Assembly (NCBI RefSeq): GCF_000235425.2
Contig: NZ_KI912266.1
Span: forward strand, 1,133,886 to 1,197,885
Source: Pseudofrankia saprophytica
GTDB lineage: Bacteria > Actinomycetota > Actinomycetes > Frankiales > Frankiaceae
Direction of reading: 5' to 3'
Length of the DNA stretch: 64,000 nt
Numbering within the stretch: position 1 is the stretch's first letter; each line of letters begins with the position of its first letter. The notes beneath the pieces were generated by a model. That model saw only the letters and a list, made by a program, of their open reading frames with translations, ran no database searches and was not told where the DNA came from. Position numbers and translations under genes: made by a program. This document shows, in pieces, positions 1-8,311 of this stretch.

Positions 1-297
1 GGTGGAGTGAGCGGGCACATCAAGCTGATCGGCGGCCGGTTCTTCGACTGGATCTCGGCCGGCAAGCGGGTCTACACCGACACCAGCTGGGCGGTGGGTT
101 TCGCGCCCCGCTGGCTTGCCGCCGAGATCGAGCGCCGAGGCATCGGCCATGACCGGCTCCTGTTCGCCAGTGACGAGCCGTGGGGTGACCACCCCGGTGA
201 GCTCGCGCGACTCGCGGCGACGGTCGGCGACGGCGAGCTGGCCCGCCACGTCTTCGTGGAGAACTTCGCATCCCTGTACGGATCGGGCGCGTCCTGA
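1..297 (+). CDS. Amidohydrolase (metal-dependent, TIM-barrel), C-terminal part
   Basis: The reading frame is open at the left edge, so only about 98 C-terminal residues are visible. The pattern LLFASDEPWGDHP followed by a helix and VENFASLYG is the usual end of amidohydrolase-2 family proteins: the last metal-ligand Asp in the (F/A)SD.P motif, then the (N/E)...LY closing helix. The GTG at base 7 is probably internal. It lies about 320 bp upstream of the Nit1C genes on the same strand and could belong to the same transcription unit. Substrate cannot be judged from this fragment. Confidence 0.6.
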   Translation, partial: GGVSGHIKLIGGRFFDWISAGKRVYTDTSWAVGFAPRWLAAEIERRGIGHDRLLFASDEPWGDHPGELARLAATVGDGELARHVFVENFASLYGSGAS

Positions 298-615
298 CCG
301 GCGACTCACCGCCACCGCGCGGGCCTGGCCCGGTCGTGCCCGATGGAGCCCTGACCGGCCAGCCCGCCAGTGCCGCAGCGGAAATCTCCCAACGATCCGA
401 ACGGCGGGCCTACAGCAGGACCACAGACCAACAGTCTCCACCGGCCCACAGTGGAACCGTGCCAGCCGGACCAGACCGGCCCAGACCACCGAGAAACCCA
501 CCACGCCGCAACCACTCGTCCGGGGATCCCGCCGGATCGGCGAAGCCGTGACCTGCACCAGAAGTACCCCGAAGCCAGGCAACGCGCGGATGCGCAGAGA
601 GGAATCGCCGCCCAG
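298..615. other. Intergenic, no gene recognised
   Basis: This 318 bp lies between the amidohydrolase tail and the first Nit1C gene. Frames on both strands are open, as is normal at this GC content, but none shows a recognisable domain. An in-frame upstream extension of the next gene (from 370) is Pro/Arg-rich and does not look like family sequence. No clear promoter or terminator was seen. Confidence 0.5.
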
Positions 616-1125
616 ATGGAGCTGACCGAGCAGGAGCAGCACAGCCTGAACGAGGTCCCCCACCCATCGCTGCCGCCCGGCAGCAACCTCTACGGCTCGA
701 CGAAGATCTTCCCGGACTATCAGGCCGAGAACGGCGAGAGCTACCTGACCCTGATCCACGGCATCGCGCACGAGTCGTCGGTCAGCTTCGTGGCGATCCT
801 GCAAGCCACCCGCGCACTGCGGAAGGGCTTCGAGTCGGTCATCTACTTCTACGGCCCCGGCGCGATGAACGCGATGGCCACCCGCGGCTTCCCGCACACC
901 GGCGACTCGGCCTTCGCCGGCGAGCACAACATCAACAACCAGCTGGAGACCTTCATCAAGGAGGGCGGGAAGGTCTACGTCTGCCGGTTCGGCCTCTCGC
1001 TGCACGGTCTGCGCGAGGAGGACCTGATCGAGGGCGCGATCCCGGCGCACCCGCTGGACATCCAGGACTGCGTGATCCACTACGCGCGCAAGGGCGCGAT
1101 CATCAACTCGACCTACATGTTCTGA
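616..1125 (+). CDS. nitB: MSMEG_0572/Sll0783-family nitrogen-starvation-response protein (NitB-like)
   Basis: This 169-residue protein has the family look: GSNLYGSTKIFPDYQ near the start, a central FYGPGAMN stretch, then a conserved end with ARKGAIINSTYMF. The family is the first member of the conserved nitrilase-1 cluster (Nit1C); its biochemical role is unknown. The ATG at 616 fits the usual family length (about 165-170 aa) and has GAGAGGAA about 13 nt upstream. Longer in-frame starts would add about 80 low-complexity residues. Its TGA overlaps the ATG of the radical SAM gene (TGATG), implying translational coupling. Confidence 0.85.
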   Translation: MELTEQEQHSLNEVPHPSLPPGSNLYGSTKIFPDYQAENGESYLTLIHGIAHESSVSFVAILQATRALRKGFESVIYFYGPGAMNAMATRGFPHTGDSAFAGEHNINNQLETFIKEGGKVYVCRFGLSLHGLREEDLIEGAIPAHPLDIQDCVIHYARKGAIINSTYMF

Positions 1126-2252
1126 TGGCGCCCCCGCCCGCCCCCGCTCCGGCCGAGGGCCCGCGCCTCGACCTGAGCCAGCAGGCCGCGAGGCCCGGCG
1201 CCAGCCTGGAGACGAGGATCGGCCTGGCCGTGCACGGCGTCCGGCTCACCGCGCCGGTGCGCCGCACCGCCGGCGCCGGGCCGAGCGACGACGGCCACGT
1301 GGTGCTGGCAGGCCGGGGCGCGGCGCTGCCGATCGTCGCGACCAGCCGGTACGAGGTGAACGCCGGCCGCTTGCTCTACGACGGCACGGACCTCGGCGTG
1401 CCCGTCGAACCGGTGCGCCGCCCGCGGTTCTACGACCTGGTCACCGCGGACGGTGTCCCGTACGAGCAGATCGCCCGGCTGCACGGCGCCGACGTGCTCG
1501 CCACCACCGTGCTGCAGACCTGCGTGCGTTACCAGGAGCCGGACCGGTGCCGGTTCTGCGCCATCGAGGAGTCCCTGCGGGCCGGGGCGACGACCCGGCG
1601 CAAGACCCCGGCGCAGCTGGCCGAGGTCGCCGAGGCCGCGGTCCGGCTCGACGGGGTGCGCCAACTGGTGATGACGACGGGCAGCACCGCCGCGCCCGAC
1701 CGCGGCGCCCGGCTGCTCGCCGAGGCGACCAGGGCCGTGCTGGCGGCGGTACCCGGCCTGCCCATCCAGGTCCAGTGCGAGCCGCCGGGCGATCTCGCCG
1801 TGATCACCGAGCTGCGTTCCGCCGGAGCGAGCGCGATCGGGATCCACATCGAGTCGCTCGACGACGACGTCCGGGCCCGGTGGACGCCGGGCAAGGCGAC
1901 CGTCCCGCTGGCCGCCTACGAGGCGGCCTGGGCCGAGGCCGTCCGCGTCTTCGGGCGCAACCGGGTGTCGACGTACCTGCTCATCGGCCTCGGCGAGGAC
2001 CCGGACGAGCTGGTCGCCGGCGCCGAACGGCTGATCGGCATGGGCGTCTACCCGTTCGTCGTCCCGTTCCGCCCGCTGGGCGGAACGCTGGCCGCCCGTG
2101 ACGGCGCTCGCGCTCCGGAGGCGGGCGCCGTGGCCGAGGTGACGCGCCGGGTCGCGGCGGCGCTGCGCGCCGCCGGGATGCGCGGCGCCGACCAGGGTGC
2201 CGGCTGCGCGGCCTGCGGTGCCTGTTCGGCGCTGCCGGAGGCAGGAGGCTGA
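1125..2252 (+). CDS. nitD: MSMEG_0568-family radical SAM protein (NitD-like)
   Basis: A 375-residue radical SAM enzyme of the Nit1C cluster, expected to bind a 4Fe-4S cluster and cleave S-adenosylmethionine; its reaction is unknown. The cluster motif is C133-x8-C142-x2-C145 (QTCVRYQEPDRCRFCAIEE), with a wider first gap than the textbook Cx3Cx2C. The C-terminus carries three more cysteines, C361, C364 and C367 (GCAACGACS), which could hold a second cluster or metal. The first 25 residues are Pro/Ala-rich. The start ATG overlaps the preceding stop, and GCAGGAGG just before its stop is the ribosome site of the next gene, 3 nt further on. Confidence 0.85.
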   Translation: MAPPPAPAPAEGPRLDLSQQAARPGASLETRIGLAVHGVRLTAPVRRTAGAGPSDDGHVVLAGRGAALPIVATSRYEVNAGRLLYDGTDLGVPVEPVRRPRFYDLVTADGVPYEQIARLHGADVLATTVLQTCVRYQEPDRCRFCAIEESLRAGATTRRKTPAQLAEVAEAAVRLDGVRQLVMTTGSTAAPDRGARLLAEATRAVLAAVPGLPIQVQCEPPGDLAVITELRSAGASAIGIHIESLDDDVRARWTPGKATVPLAAYEAAWAEAVRVFGRNRVSTYLLIGLGEDPDELVAGAERLIGMGVYPFVVPFRPLGGTLAARDGARAPEAGAVAEVTRRVAAALRAAGMRGADQGAGCAACGACSALPEAGG

Positions 2253-2255
2253 TGC

Positions 2256-4061
2256 ATGGCGCATGACGCGACGATCGAGTGCGGCTGTGGCTGCGGGGCG
2301 TTCATGACCACCGTGGACGAGCGACGCGGGCCGGGGCCCGGGCCCGGGCCCCTGCTGCTGACGATTGGCCAGGCGAACGGCGCCCGCGGCCGGGCCGCGG
2401 CGCCCATGGCCTCCGGGGTCGCCGCCGCCGAGCTGTCGGTAGCCACGGGTGCCGGGCCGGGTGCCGCCGGGCCAAACAGCGTTGCCGCGCGTGTCACTGT
2501 CCCGGGCACCGCTGGGCCGGGTGGCGCTGTCCGGAGTGGCGCCGGTGCCGGGCCAGATGCTGTCCGGGGCGGTGCTGGGCCGGGCGGCGCTGGGCCGGCG
2601 CTGCTCACCGCGGACCCGTACCCGGTCCACCCGCCGCGTCCGGTGGACACGCTCGCGGTGTGGGGTGATCCAGGCACGCTGCTGCGCCGCCCCCGTTACC
2701 TGATCGAACAGGCCCGGGACGCGGCCACGATCGCCGCGTACCGGCGGCTGCGCCGGGCGGTCTTCGTCGACGAGCAGGGTCTGTTCGGCGACGGGCCGGT
2801 GGGGGACCTCGACGAGGCCGACGAGGACCCGCGCACCGTCGTGCTGGTAGCCCGCGGCCTGGACGGCCCGGGCGACGGCGAGGTGATCGGCGGGGTGCGG
2901 CTCGGCCCGACACCCGCCTGGAGCGGCGACGACATCGGCTGGTGGCAGGGCGGCCGGCTGGCCGTGGCCGCCCACGCCCGTGAGCACTACGCCGGTGTCG
3001 GCGGCGCACTGGTCCGGGCGGCGTGCGCGCATGCCGAGGCCGCCGGCGCGCTGCGCTTCGACGCGACGATCCAACCTGCCCGGGAACGGTTCTTCGGCCG
3101 GCTCGGGTGGATGACGGTCGGCCCGACCACGGTGCGCGGCACGCCGCATGTGCTGATGCGCTGGCCGATCGACCGGGTCGCCATGCTCGCCGCCACCACG
3201 AAGGCGCCACTGGGTGCGCTGCTCGGCGCCATCCGCCCCGGCGGGGCCGGCTTCGTCGGCGACGACGGCGCGCCCGTGCCCGGGACCGGCCTGGTCGCGG
3301 CCTGCGACGCGATCGTGCCGACGATGGTCGACAGGGACCCGTTCTGGGCCGGCTGGTGCGGCGTGCTGGTCAACCTCAACGACCTCGCGGCAATGGGAGC
3401 CCGACCGCTCGGCGTGCTGGACGCGGTGGCCGGACCGACGGTGTCGCGGGTGAGCCGGGTACTCGCAGGCCTGCGCGCCGCCGCCGACAGGTTCGGCGTG
3501 CCGATCCTCGGCGGCCACACCCAGCTCGGGATGCCCTCGGCGCTCGCGGTCACCGCGATAGGGCAGGCCGACGCGCCGATCCGCTCGGGCGCCGGCCTGC
3601 CCGGCCACGCCATCACCGTGACCGCCGACCTCTCCGGGCGCTGGCGGCCGGGCTACACCGGCCGGCAGTGGGACTCCACCTCGGGCCGGCGCACGGCCGA
3701 GCTGCGCGCGATGCTCTCGCTGACGGGCCGCCACCGGCCGGTGGCCGCCAAGGACGTGAGCATGGCCGGCGTCGTCGGCACGCTGGGCATGCTCGCCGAG
3801 TCCAGCGGCTGCGCGGCCGAGCTGGAGGTGGGCGCGGTACCGCGGCCGGCAGGAGTGTCGGCCGGAGACTGGCTGACCTGCTTCCCGGGCTTCGGGATGG
3901 TGACGGCGGATGTCGATGACCGTCGGATGCCCACGAGCTCGCCGGCGGTCTCGGCCCGCTGCGGCCGGCTGCTCTCCGGCAGCGGCGTCTCACTGCTGTG
4001 GCCGGACGGGCTGCGCACTCCGGTCCTCAGCGGCCACGTGACCGGTATGGGCCCGGCATGA
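2256..4061 (+). CDS. GNAT acetyltransferase fused to AIR-synthase-like domain (MSMEG_0567 type; NitE+NitF)
   Basis: This 601-residue fusion joins two functions that are separate genes in many Nit1C clusters. Residues about 145-305 are a GNAT-like N-acyltransferase (YRRLRRAVFVDEQGLF, then RLAVAAHAREHYAGVGGALVRAAC resembling the acetyl-CoA loop). Residues about 310-601 resemble PurM/AIR-synthase-type ATP-binding proteins (NLNDLAAMGARPLGVLDAV, GGHTQLG). In front of the GNAT domain is an extension with a CGCGCG cysteine cluster (residues 9-14) and about 110 residues of Gly/Pro/Ala low complexity, which is unusual. GCAGGAGG at 2241-2248 precedes the ATG. Substrates are unknown; the family is linked to nitrogen starvation by gene context. 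Confidence 0.8.
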   Translation: MAHDATIECGCGCGAFMTTVDERRGPGPGPGPLLLTIGQANGARGRAAAPMASGVAAAELSVATGAGPGAAGPNSVAARVTVPGTAGPGGAVRSGAGAGPDAVRGGAGPGGAGPALLTADPYPVHPPRPVDTLAVWGDPGTLLRRPRYLIEQARDAATIAAYRRLRRAVFVDEQGLFGDGPVGDLDEADEDPRTVVLVARGLDGPGDGEVIGGVRLGPTPAWSGDDIGWWQGGRLAVAAHAREHYAGVGGALVRAACAHAEAAGALRFDATIQPARERFFGRLGWMTVGPTTVRGTPHVLMRWPIDRVAMLAATTKAPLGALLGAIRPGGAGFVGDDGAPVPGTGLVAACDAIVPTMVDRDPFWAGWCGVLVNLNDLAAMGARPLGVLDAVAGPTVSRVSRVLAGLRAAADRFGVPILGGHTQLGMPSALAVTAIGQADAPIRSGAGLPGHAITVTADLSGRWRPGYTGRQWDSTSGRRTAELRAMLSLTGRHRPVAAKDVSMAGVVGTLGMLAESSGCAAELEVGAVPRPAGVSAGDWLTCFPGFGMVTADVDDRRMPTSSPAVSARCGRLLSGSGVSLLWPDGLRTPVLSGHVTGMGPA

Positions 4062-4086
4062 GCAAACTGAATATCGGGGGATAGTC

Positions 4087-4992
4087 ATGACCGTCACCAC
4101 CATCGCCGTCGTGTCGGACTCCTTCGGGCGGGACCTGAACGAGTGCATGGGCACGGTCGCCCGGCACATCGAGACCGCCAGGGCCCGCGGCGCCCAGCTG
4201 CTCGCGCTGCCCGAGGCGGCCCTCGGCGGCTATCTGCAGGCGCTCTCGGCGGACGACGACCCGGGGCCGGTCGGCGACGCTCCGTTACTCGACCCGGACG
4301 GGCCGCAGATCGCCCGGCTCGTCGAGCTGGCCGGCGACATGGTCGTCTGCGTCGGCTACTCCGAGCGAGCCGGCTACCGCCGCTACAACAGCGCGGTCTG
4401 CGTCGGCGGCGGCAAGGTGCTCGGCCGGCACCGCAAGGTGCACCTGCCGCTGGCCGAGGTGGAGTCCTACGACGCCGGCGACCGGTTCCGCGCCTTCGAC
4501 ACCCCGATCGGCCGGATCGGGATGCTGGTCTGCTACGACAAGGCGTTTCCCGAGTCGGCGCGCAGCCTCGCGATCGCCGGCGCGGAGATCATCGTGTGCC
4601 TGTCGGCCTGGCCGATGTCGCGCACGCACCCGTCCGACGACCTTGCCCTGGACCGCTGGCGGTACCGCTTCGACGTCTACGACGAGGTGCGCGCGCTGGA
4701 GAACCAGGTCGTCTGGGTGTCGGCGAACCAGGTCGGGCAGTTCGGATCGTTGACCTTCGTCGGAAACTCCAAGATCGTGCATGCGAACGGTACCGTGCTC
4801 GCGGCGACCGGCGACGACCCAGGGATGGCCATGGCTCACGTGGACGTCGCGGAAGCGCTGCACGTCGCCCGCCGAAGCATGAACCACCTGCGCGACCGAC
4901 GCCCCGACGCCTACGACACGCAGTGCCTGCTCGCCGGCGAACCGGTGCTGCGCCAGCCTTACGCGCGCGTCCCGCCGGCCCGCGCCGGCTGA
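4087..4992 (+). CDS. nitC: Nit6803/NitC-family nitrilase
   Basis: A 301-residue carbon-nitrogen hydrolase with the full nitrilase triad: E43 (LPEAAL), K117 (GRHRKVHLP) and C149 (LVCYDKAFPE). Enzymes of this family hydrolyse nitriles to acid plus ammonia. Nit1C nitrilases in Pseudomonas have been implicated in cyanide assimilation, probably through cyanohydrins formed from cyanide and keto acids. Length is normal and no signal peptide is seen, so it is cytoplasmic. A GGGG-containing ribosome site sits about 9 nt before the ATG, 25 nt after the upstream stop, consistent with one operon. Actual substrate in this organism is inferred. Confidence 0.88.
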   Translation: MTVTTIAVVSDSFGRDLNECMGTVARHIETARARGAQLLALPEAALGGYLQALSADDDPGPVGDAPLLDPDGPQIARLVELAGDMVVCVGYSERAGYRRYNSAVCVGGGKVLGRHRKVHLPLAEVESYDAGDRFRAFDTPIGRIGMLVCYDKAFPESARSLAIAGAEIIVCLSAWPMSRTHPSDDLALDRWRYRFDVYDEVRALENQVVWVSANQVGQFGSLTFVGNSKIVHANGTVLAATGDDPGMAMAHVDVAEALHVARRSMNHLRDRRPDAYDTQCLLAGEPVLRQPYARVPPARAG

Positions 4993-5094
4993 CCTCGCGG
5001 CGGGGCAGGCTGGCCCCGACTCACAGACAGCCCACAGCCCACAGCCCACGGCCACGGCCACGGCCGCCACGGCTACCAAGGAGCGAGGACCGCC

Positions 5095-6894
5095 ATGCCC
5101 CGAGCGGCCGCCGAGCGCGTCGTCATCGCCGGCGCCGGCGCCGCCGGTCTGCTGGCCGCCATACTCCTCGCCCGGGCCGGCCGCCCGGTGCTGATCGTCG
5201 ACCGGGACCCCGCCGCGGCCGGCTGGCCAGGCCTGTCCGCGCCGGGCGTCGGCACCGCCGAAATCCGGGCCGACCCACGGGCCGCGCTGCCCCGGGCCGG
5301 CGTGCCGCAGGCGCGGCACTCGCACGCGTTCCTCGCCCGGTTCCGCGCGCTGCTCGCGACCCGGGCTCCCGACCTGCTCGACGCGCTGCTCGCCGTCGGC
5401 GCACGCGAGATCCGGGTCGCCGAGACGGCGCCGCCGGAGATCCGCGCCGCGCTCGCCGCCGGCTGGCTCACGGGAGACCTCGACGACCTGGTCGTCCTCG
5501 GCTGCCGGCGGGCGCTGCTCGACGCGACGCTACGGGCCGCCGCGCTGGCCGAACCAGGCGTGACGATCCACGCCGGCCAGCGCGTCACCGGACTGCTGAC
5601 CTCGCCCGCCGGCCCGTCCACGCCCGGTGGCCACGGCGGTGTGCCATGGGTACGCGGAATCCGGCTCGAAGACGGCGCCACCATCGAGGCCGACCTGGTG
5701 GTCGACGCGGGCGGGCGGCTCTCACCGGTGCACGACCTGCTCACGGCCGCCGGCGCGCCCCAGCCGCCCGAGCTCGCCGTCCCCTGCGGGATCACCTACT
5801 ACTCCCGCTTCTACGCCCGCGGCGGCGACCACTCGTTCGCCACCGAGCTCAACCGGGGCCATACCGTCGGCGCCTCCTTCGACCGCTACTCCTGCCTGGT
5901 CTTCCCTGCCGACAACGACACGTTCTCGGTGACCTTCGGCGTCCTGCCCGAGGACGCCGAGATGCGGGTGCTGCGCGACGGCGCCGCCTTTGACGCCGCC
6001 GTCCGGGCGATCGACCTGGTCGCGCCTTGGCTGGATGGCAAGCCGGCCGCCGCCGGCAGCGGCAGCGGCAGCGGCAGCGGCAGCGGCGCAGGGTACTCGG
6101 GCCGCGCCGGTCGCGACCCGGACCGGGCCGCCGCGGGCACGGTGGTGCCGCTGGGACCGGTCGCCGCGATGGCGGGGCTGCGCAACCGGTTCCGGCCGTG
6201 GGTCGCCGACGGCCGGCCGGTGGCGCTCGGCGTGCTGCCCATCGGAGACGCCGCGCTGATCACGAATCCGGCGCACACCCGCGGGACGACGCTCGCCGCG
6301 CTCACCGCCTGCTGGCTGGTGGACGCCGTCACCGCGACGCGTGACCCGGGCGAGCGCGCGCTGCGGCTGGACGCCGCGCTGCGCGCGGAAGGCCTGCCCT
6401 GGTACCACGACTCCTGCGCGCAGGACGCCGCCCGGCTGGCCCGCTGGCGACCGCCCCCGCCCTCGCAGCCGCCCCTACCGCCGGCTGCTCGGTCAGCACC
6501 GCCGGTTCGGTCAGCACCGCCGGCTCGGCCGACACCGGCTGCTCGGCCGGCACCGCCGACGCAGCGGCGTCCAGACGAGTCGGACGCCGTGACGAACGGT
6601 GAGGCGTTCCTCGCCGCCGGGCGCGACCCCGTCGTCTGGCACGCGTTCACCCGCCTGCAGAACCTGCTCGCGATGCCGGCGGACCTGCTCACCGACCCGG
6701 ACTTCGTCGCCCGGGTACGCGCCGTCCAGGCCTCCGGCTGGCGCCCACCGCAGGTGACGGGACCGAGCCACGACGAGCTGGTGGCGATCGCGCGGGCGGC
6801 GCTGATCCAGCCGGGCACCGACGGCGGTAGCCAGGCCTCCCGAATCGCCGACCTCGTCGCCGATCCGGGAGAGAGCCTTGGGCCGACGCCGTGA
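5095..6894 (+). CDS. FAD-dependent oxidoreductase, halogenase/PHBH-like, with linker insertions
   Basis: A 599-residue flavoprotein. An N-terminal dinucleotide-binding fold is clear (VVIAGAGAAGLLAAILLARAG...IVDRD), and a second FAD motif appears at about residue 380 (GVLPIGDAALITNPAHTRG). It resembles aromatic hydroxylase/halogenase-type enzymes rather than the CzcO-like MSMEG_0569 flavoprotein (NitH) usual in Nit1C clusters, so it may be a replacement. Two low-complexity insertions break the fold: a Gly-Ser run from a CGGCAG repeat near 6055-6087, and a Pro/Ala/Arg run near 6470-6570. AAGGAG lies about 11 nt before the ATG. Its TGA overlaps the GTG of the next gene (GTGA). Confidence 0.75.
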   Translation: MPRAAAERVVIAGAGAAGLLAAILLARAGRPVLIVDRDPAAAGWPGLSAPGVGTAEIRADPRAALPRAGVPQARHSHAFLARFRALLATRAPDLLDALLAVGAREIRVAETAPPEIRAALAAGWLTGDLDDLVVLGCRRALLDATLRAAALAEPGVTIHAGQRVTGLLTSPAGPSTPGGHGGVPWVRGIRLEDGATIEADLVVDAGGRLSPVHDLLTAAGAPQPPELAVPCGITYYSRFYARGGDHSFATELNRGHTVGASFDRYSCLVFPADNDTFSVTFGVLPEDAEMRVLRDGAAFDAAVRAIDLVAPWLDGKPAAAGSGSGSGSGSGAGYSGRAGRDPDRAAAGTVVPLGPVAAMAGLRNRFRPWVADGRPVALGVLPIGDAALITNPAHTRGTTLAALTACWLVDAVTATRDPGERALRLDAALRAEGLPWYHDSCAQDAARLARWRPPPPSQPPLPPAARSAPPVRSAPPARPTPAARPAPPTQRRPDESDAVTNGEAFLAAGRDPVVWHAFTRLQNLLAMPADLLTDPDFVARVRAVQASGWRPPQVTGPSHDELVAIARAALIQPGTDGGSQASRIADLVADPGESLGPTP

Positions 6895-8159
6895 GTGGCG
6901 CCAGCCGGCAGCGCTCGCCGCGGATCGCGCTGTTGACGTACTCGACCAAGGCACGCGGCGGAGTGGTCGCGACGCTGTGCCTCGCGGAGGCGCTCGCCCG
7001 CGCCGGCCACCGGGTGGACGTGTGGACACTCGCCCGCGGCGGCGACGCGGGCTTCTTCCGCCCCGTCGACCCCGCAGTCCAGGTACGCGCGGTGCCGTTC
7101 CCCGATCGGGCGGCCGAGACCGTCGGGGAGCGGGTGCTGCGTTCGATCGACGTCCTCGGCGCGGCCTTCCGGGCCCACGCCCGCGGTGCCCCCGGTGCGG
7201 GTTCGGAAGGCCACGCGAGCGCCGGCGGGTACGACATCGTGCACGCACAGGACTGCATCAGCGCGAACGTCGTCCCAGACTGCGTTCGCACCGTCCATCA
7301 CCTGGACAGCTTCACCACACCCGAGCTGGTCGCCTGCCATGAGCGGGCGCTGCGCCGGCCGTACGCCCACGTCTGCGTGTCCGCGGCGGTCGCGGCGGAG
7401 CTGGCCGAGGGCTGGGGCCTCACCGCGACGGTGATCCCGAACGGTGTCGAGGCTGATCGGTTCGCGGCCGCCGCGGCGGAGAGCCCGACCGCGCGGGCGG
7501 CCCGCGCCGCGTGGCGCGACCGGCTCGGTCGTTACGTCCTCGCGGTCGGCGGGATAGAACCGCGCAAAGGCACCCTCGACCTCGTCGAGGCGATGGCGCT
7601 GCTGCGCACGGCCACCGCACCGGCTCTGGTGATCGCGGGCGGGGAGACGCTGTTCGACTACCGCGACTACCGGGCCCAGGTGCTGGCGCGGGCGGTGGAG
7701 CTGGGCGTGGAGCCAGTGCTGCTCGGCCCCGTGCCGCACGACGAGCTGCCCGCGCTGGTCGCCGCCGCCGACGTGTTCGCCTTCCCGTCCGTCAAGGAGG
7801 GCTTCGGCCTCGCGGCGATGGAGGCGCTCGCCGCCGGGGTGCCTGTCGTGACCAGGGACCTTCCGGTGCTGCGCGAGGTGTTCACCGGCGCCGTCCGCTT
7901 CGCCGCGACCCCGGCGGACCTGGCCGCCGAGCTCGCCGCCGCCCTCGCGGGGCCGGATCAGGCCCGCCGCGCCGCCGGCGAGGCGCTCGCCGCCCGGCAC
8001 AGCTGGGACCAGGCCGCCACCGCCCATGTGGATCTCTACCGCGGGCTGCTGGCCCAGGGGATCCCGCGCCGCGCCCCCGGCCAAACAGGACCGGTCCGCG
8101 CGAATGGGGCCATTGGTCACCCAGGCCCGGCCGTCCAGCCCGCGGAGCATGCGGAATAG
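6891..8159 (+). CDS. MSMEG_0565-family glycosyltransferase (GT4, GT-B fold)
   Basis: A 422-residue GT4-type glycosyltransferase. The N-terminal acceptor domain starts RIALLTYSTKARGGVV, which is characteristic of the family that accompanies Nit1C in actinobacteria. The C-terminal donor domain has VGGIEPRKG and the E-x7-E motif E303...E311 (EGFGLAAME), which binds a nucleotide-sugar donor. A GTG start overlaps the preceding stop. Coupling to a nitrilase operon suggests that a glycosylated small molecule or cell-surface sugar is the product, but this is inference. The last 40 residues are Pro/Gly-rich and poorly conserved in appearance. Confidence 0.82.
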   Translation: MSGASRQRSPRIALLTYSTKARGGVVATLCLAEALARAGHRVDVWTLARGGDAGFFRPVDPAVQVRAVPFPDRAAETVGERVLRSIDVLGAAFRAHARGAPGAGSEGHASAGGYDIVHAQDCISANVVPDCVRTVHHLDSFTTPELVACHERALRRPYAHVCVSAAVAAELAEGWGLTATVIPNGVEADRFAAAAAESPTARAARAAWRDRLGRYVLAVGGIEPRKGTLDLVEAMALLRTATAPALVIAGGETLFDYRDYRAQVLARAVELGVEPVLLGPVPHDELPALVAAADVFAFPSVKEGFGLAAMEALAAGVPVVTRDLPVLREVFTGAVRFAATPADLAAELAAALAGPDQARRAAGEALAARHSWDQAATAHVDLYRGLLAQGIPRRAPGQTGPVRANGAIGHPGPAVQPAEHAE

Positions 8160-8311
8160 AAGAGCGGCAGTCCCGATCAGCTTTTCGGCCAGGTTGACCA
8201 TGCCTTGTCGGCGTTACGCTGGCCAGGCAGGATAGGTCGGTCCGACTACACCAGGACCACGGGCCACAAGCCACGCGGGCAGCCGACGAGCCGAATGGCG
8301 GACAGCGGGAG

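Noticed and set aside
1113-3734. 873-aa minus-strand ORF opposite the Nit1C genes
   Set aside because: It is Arg/Gly/His-rich with no domain and lies antisense to well-supported genes; a GC-bias shadow.
5886-8201. 771-aa minus-strand ORF
   Set aside because: It is antisense to the flavoprotein and glycosyltransferase, which have clear motifs; the product has no recognisable fold.
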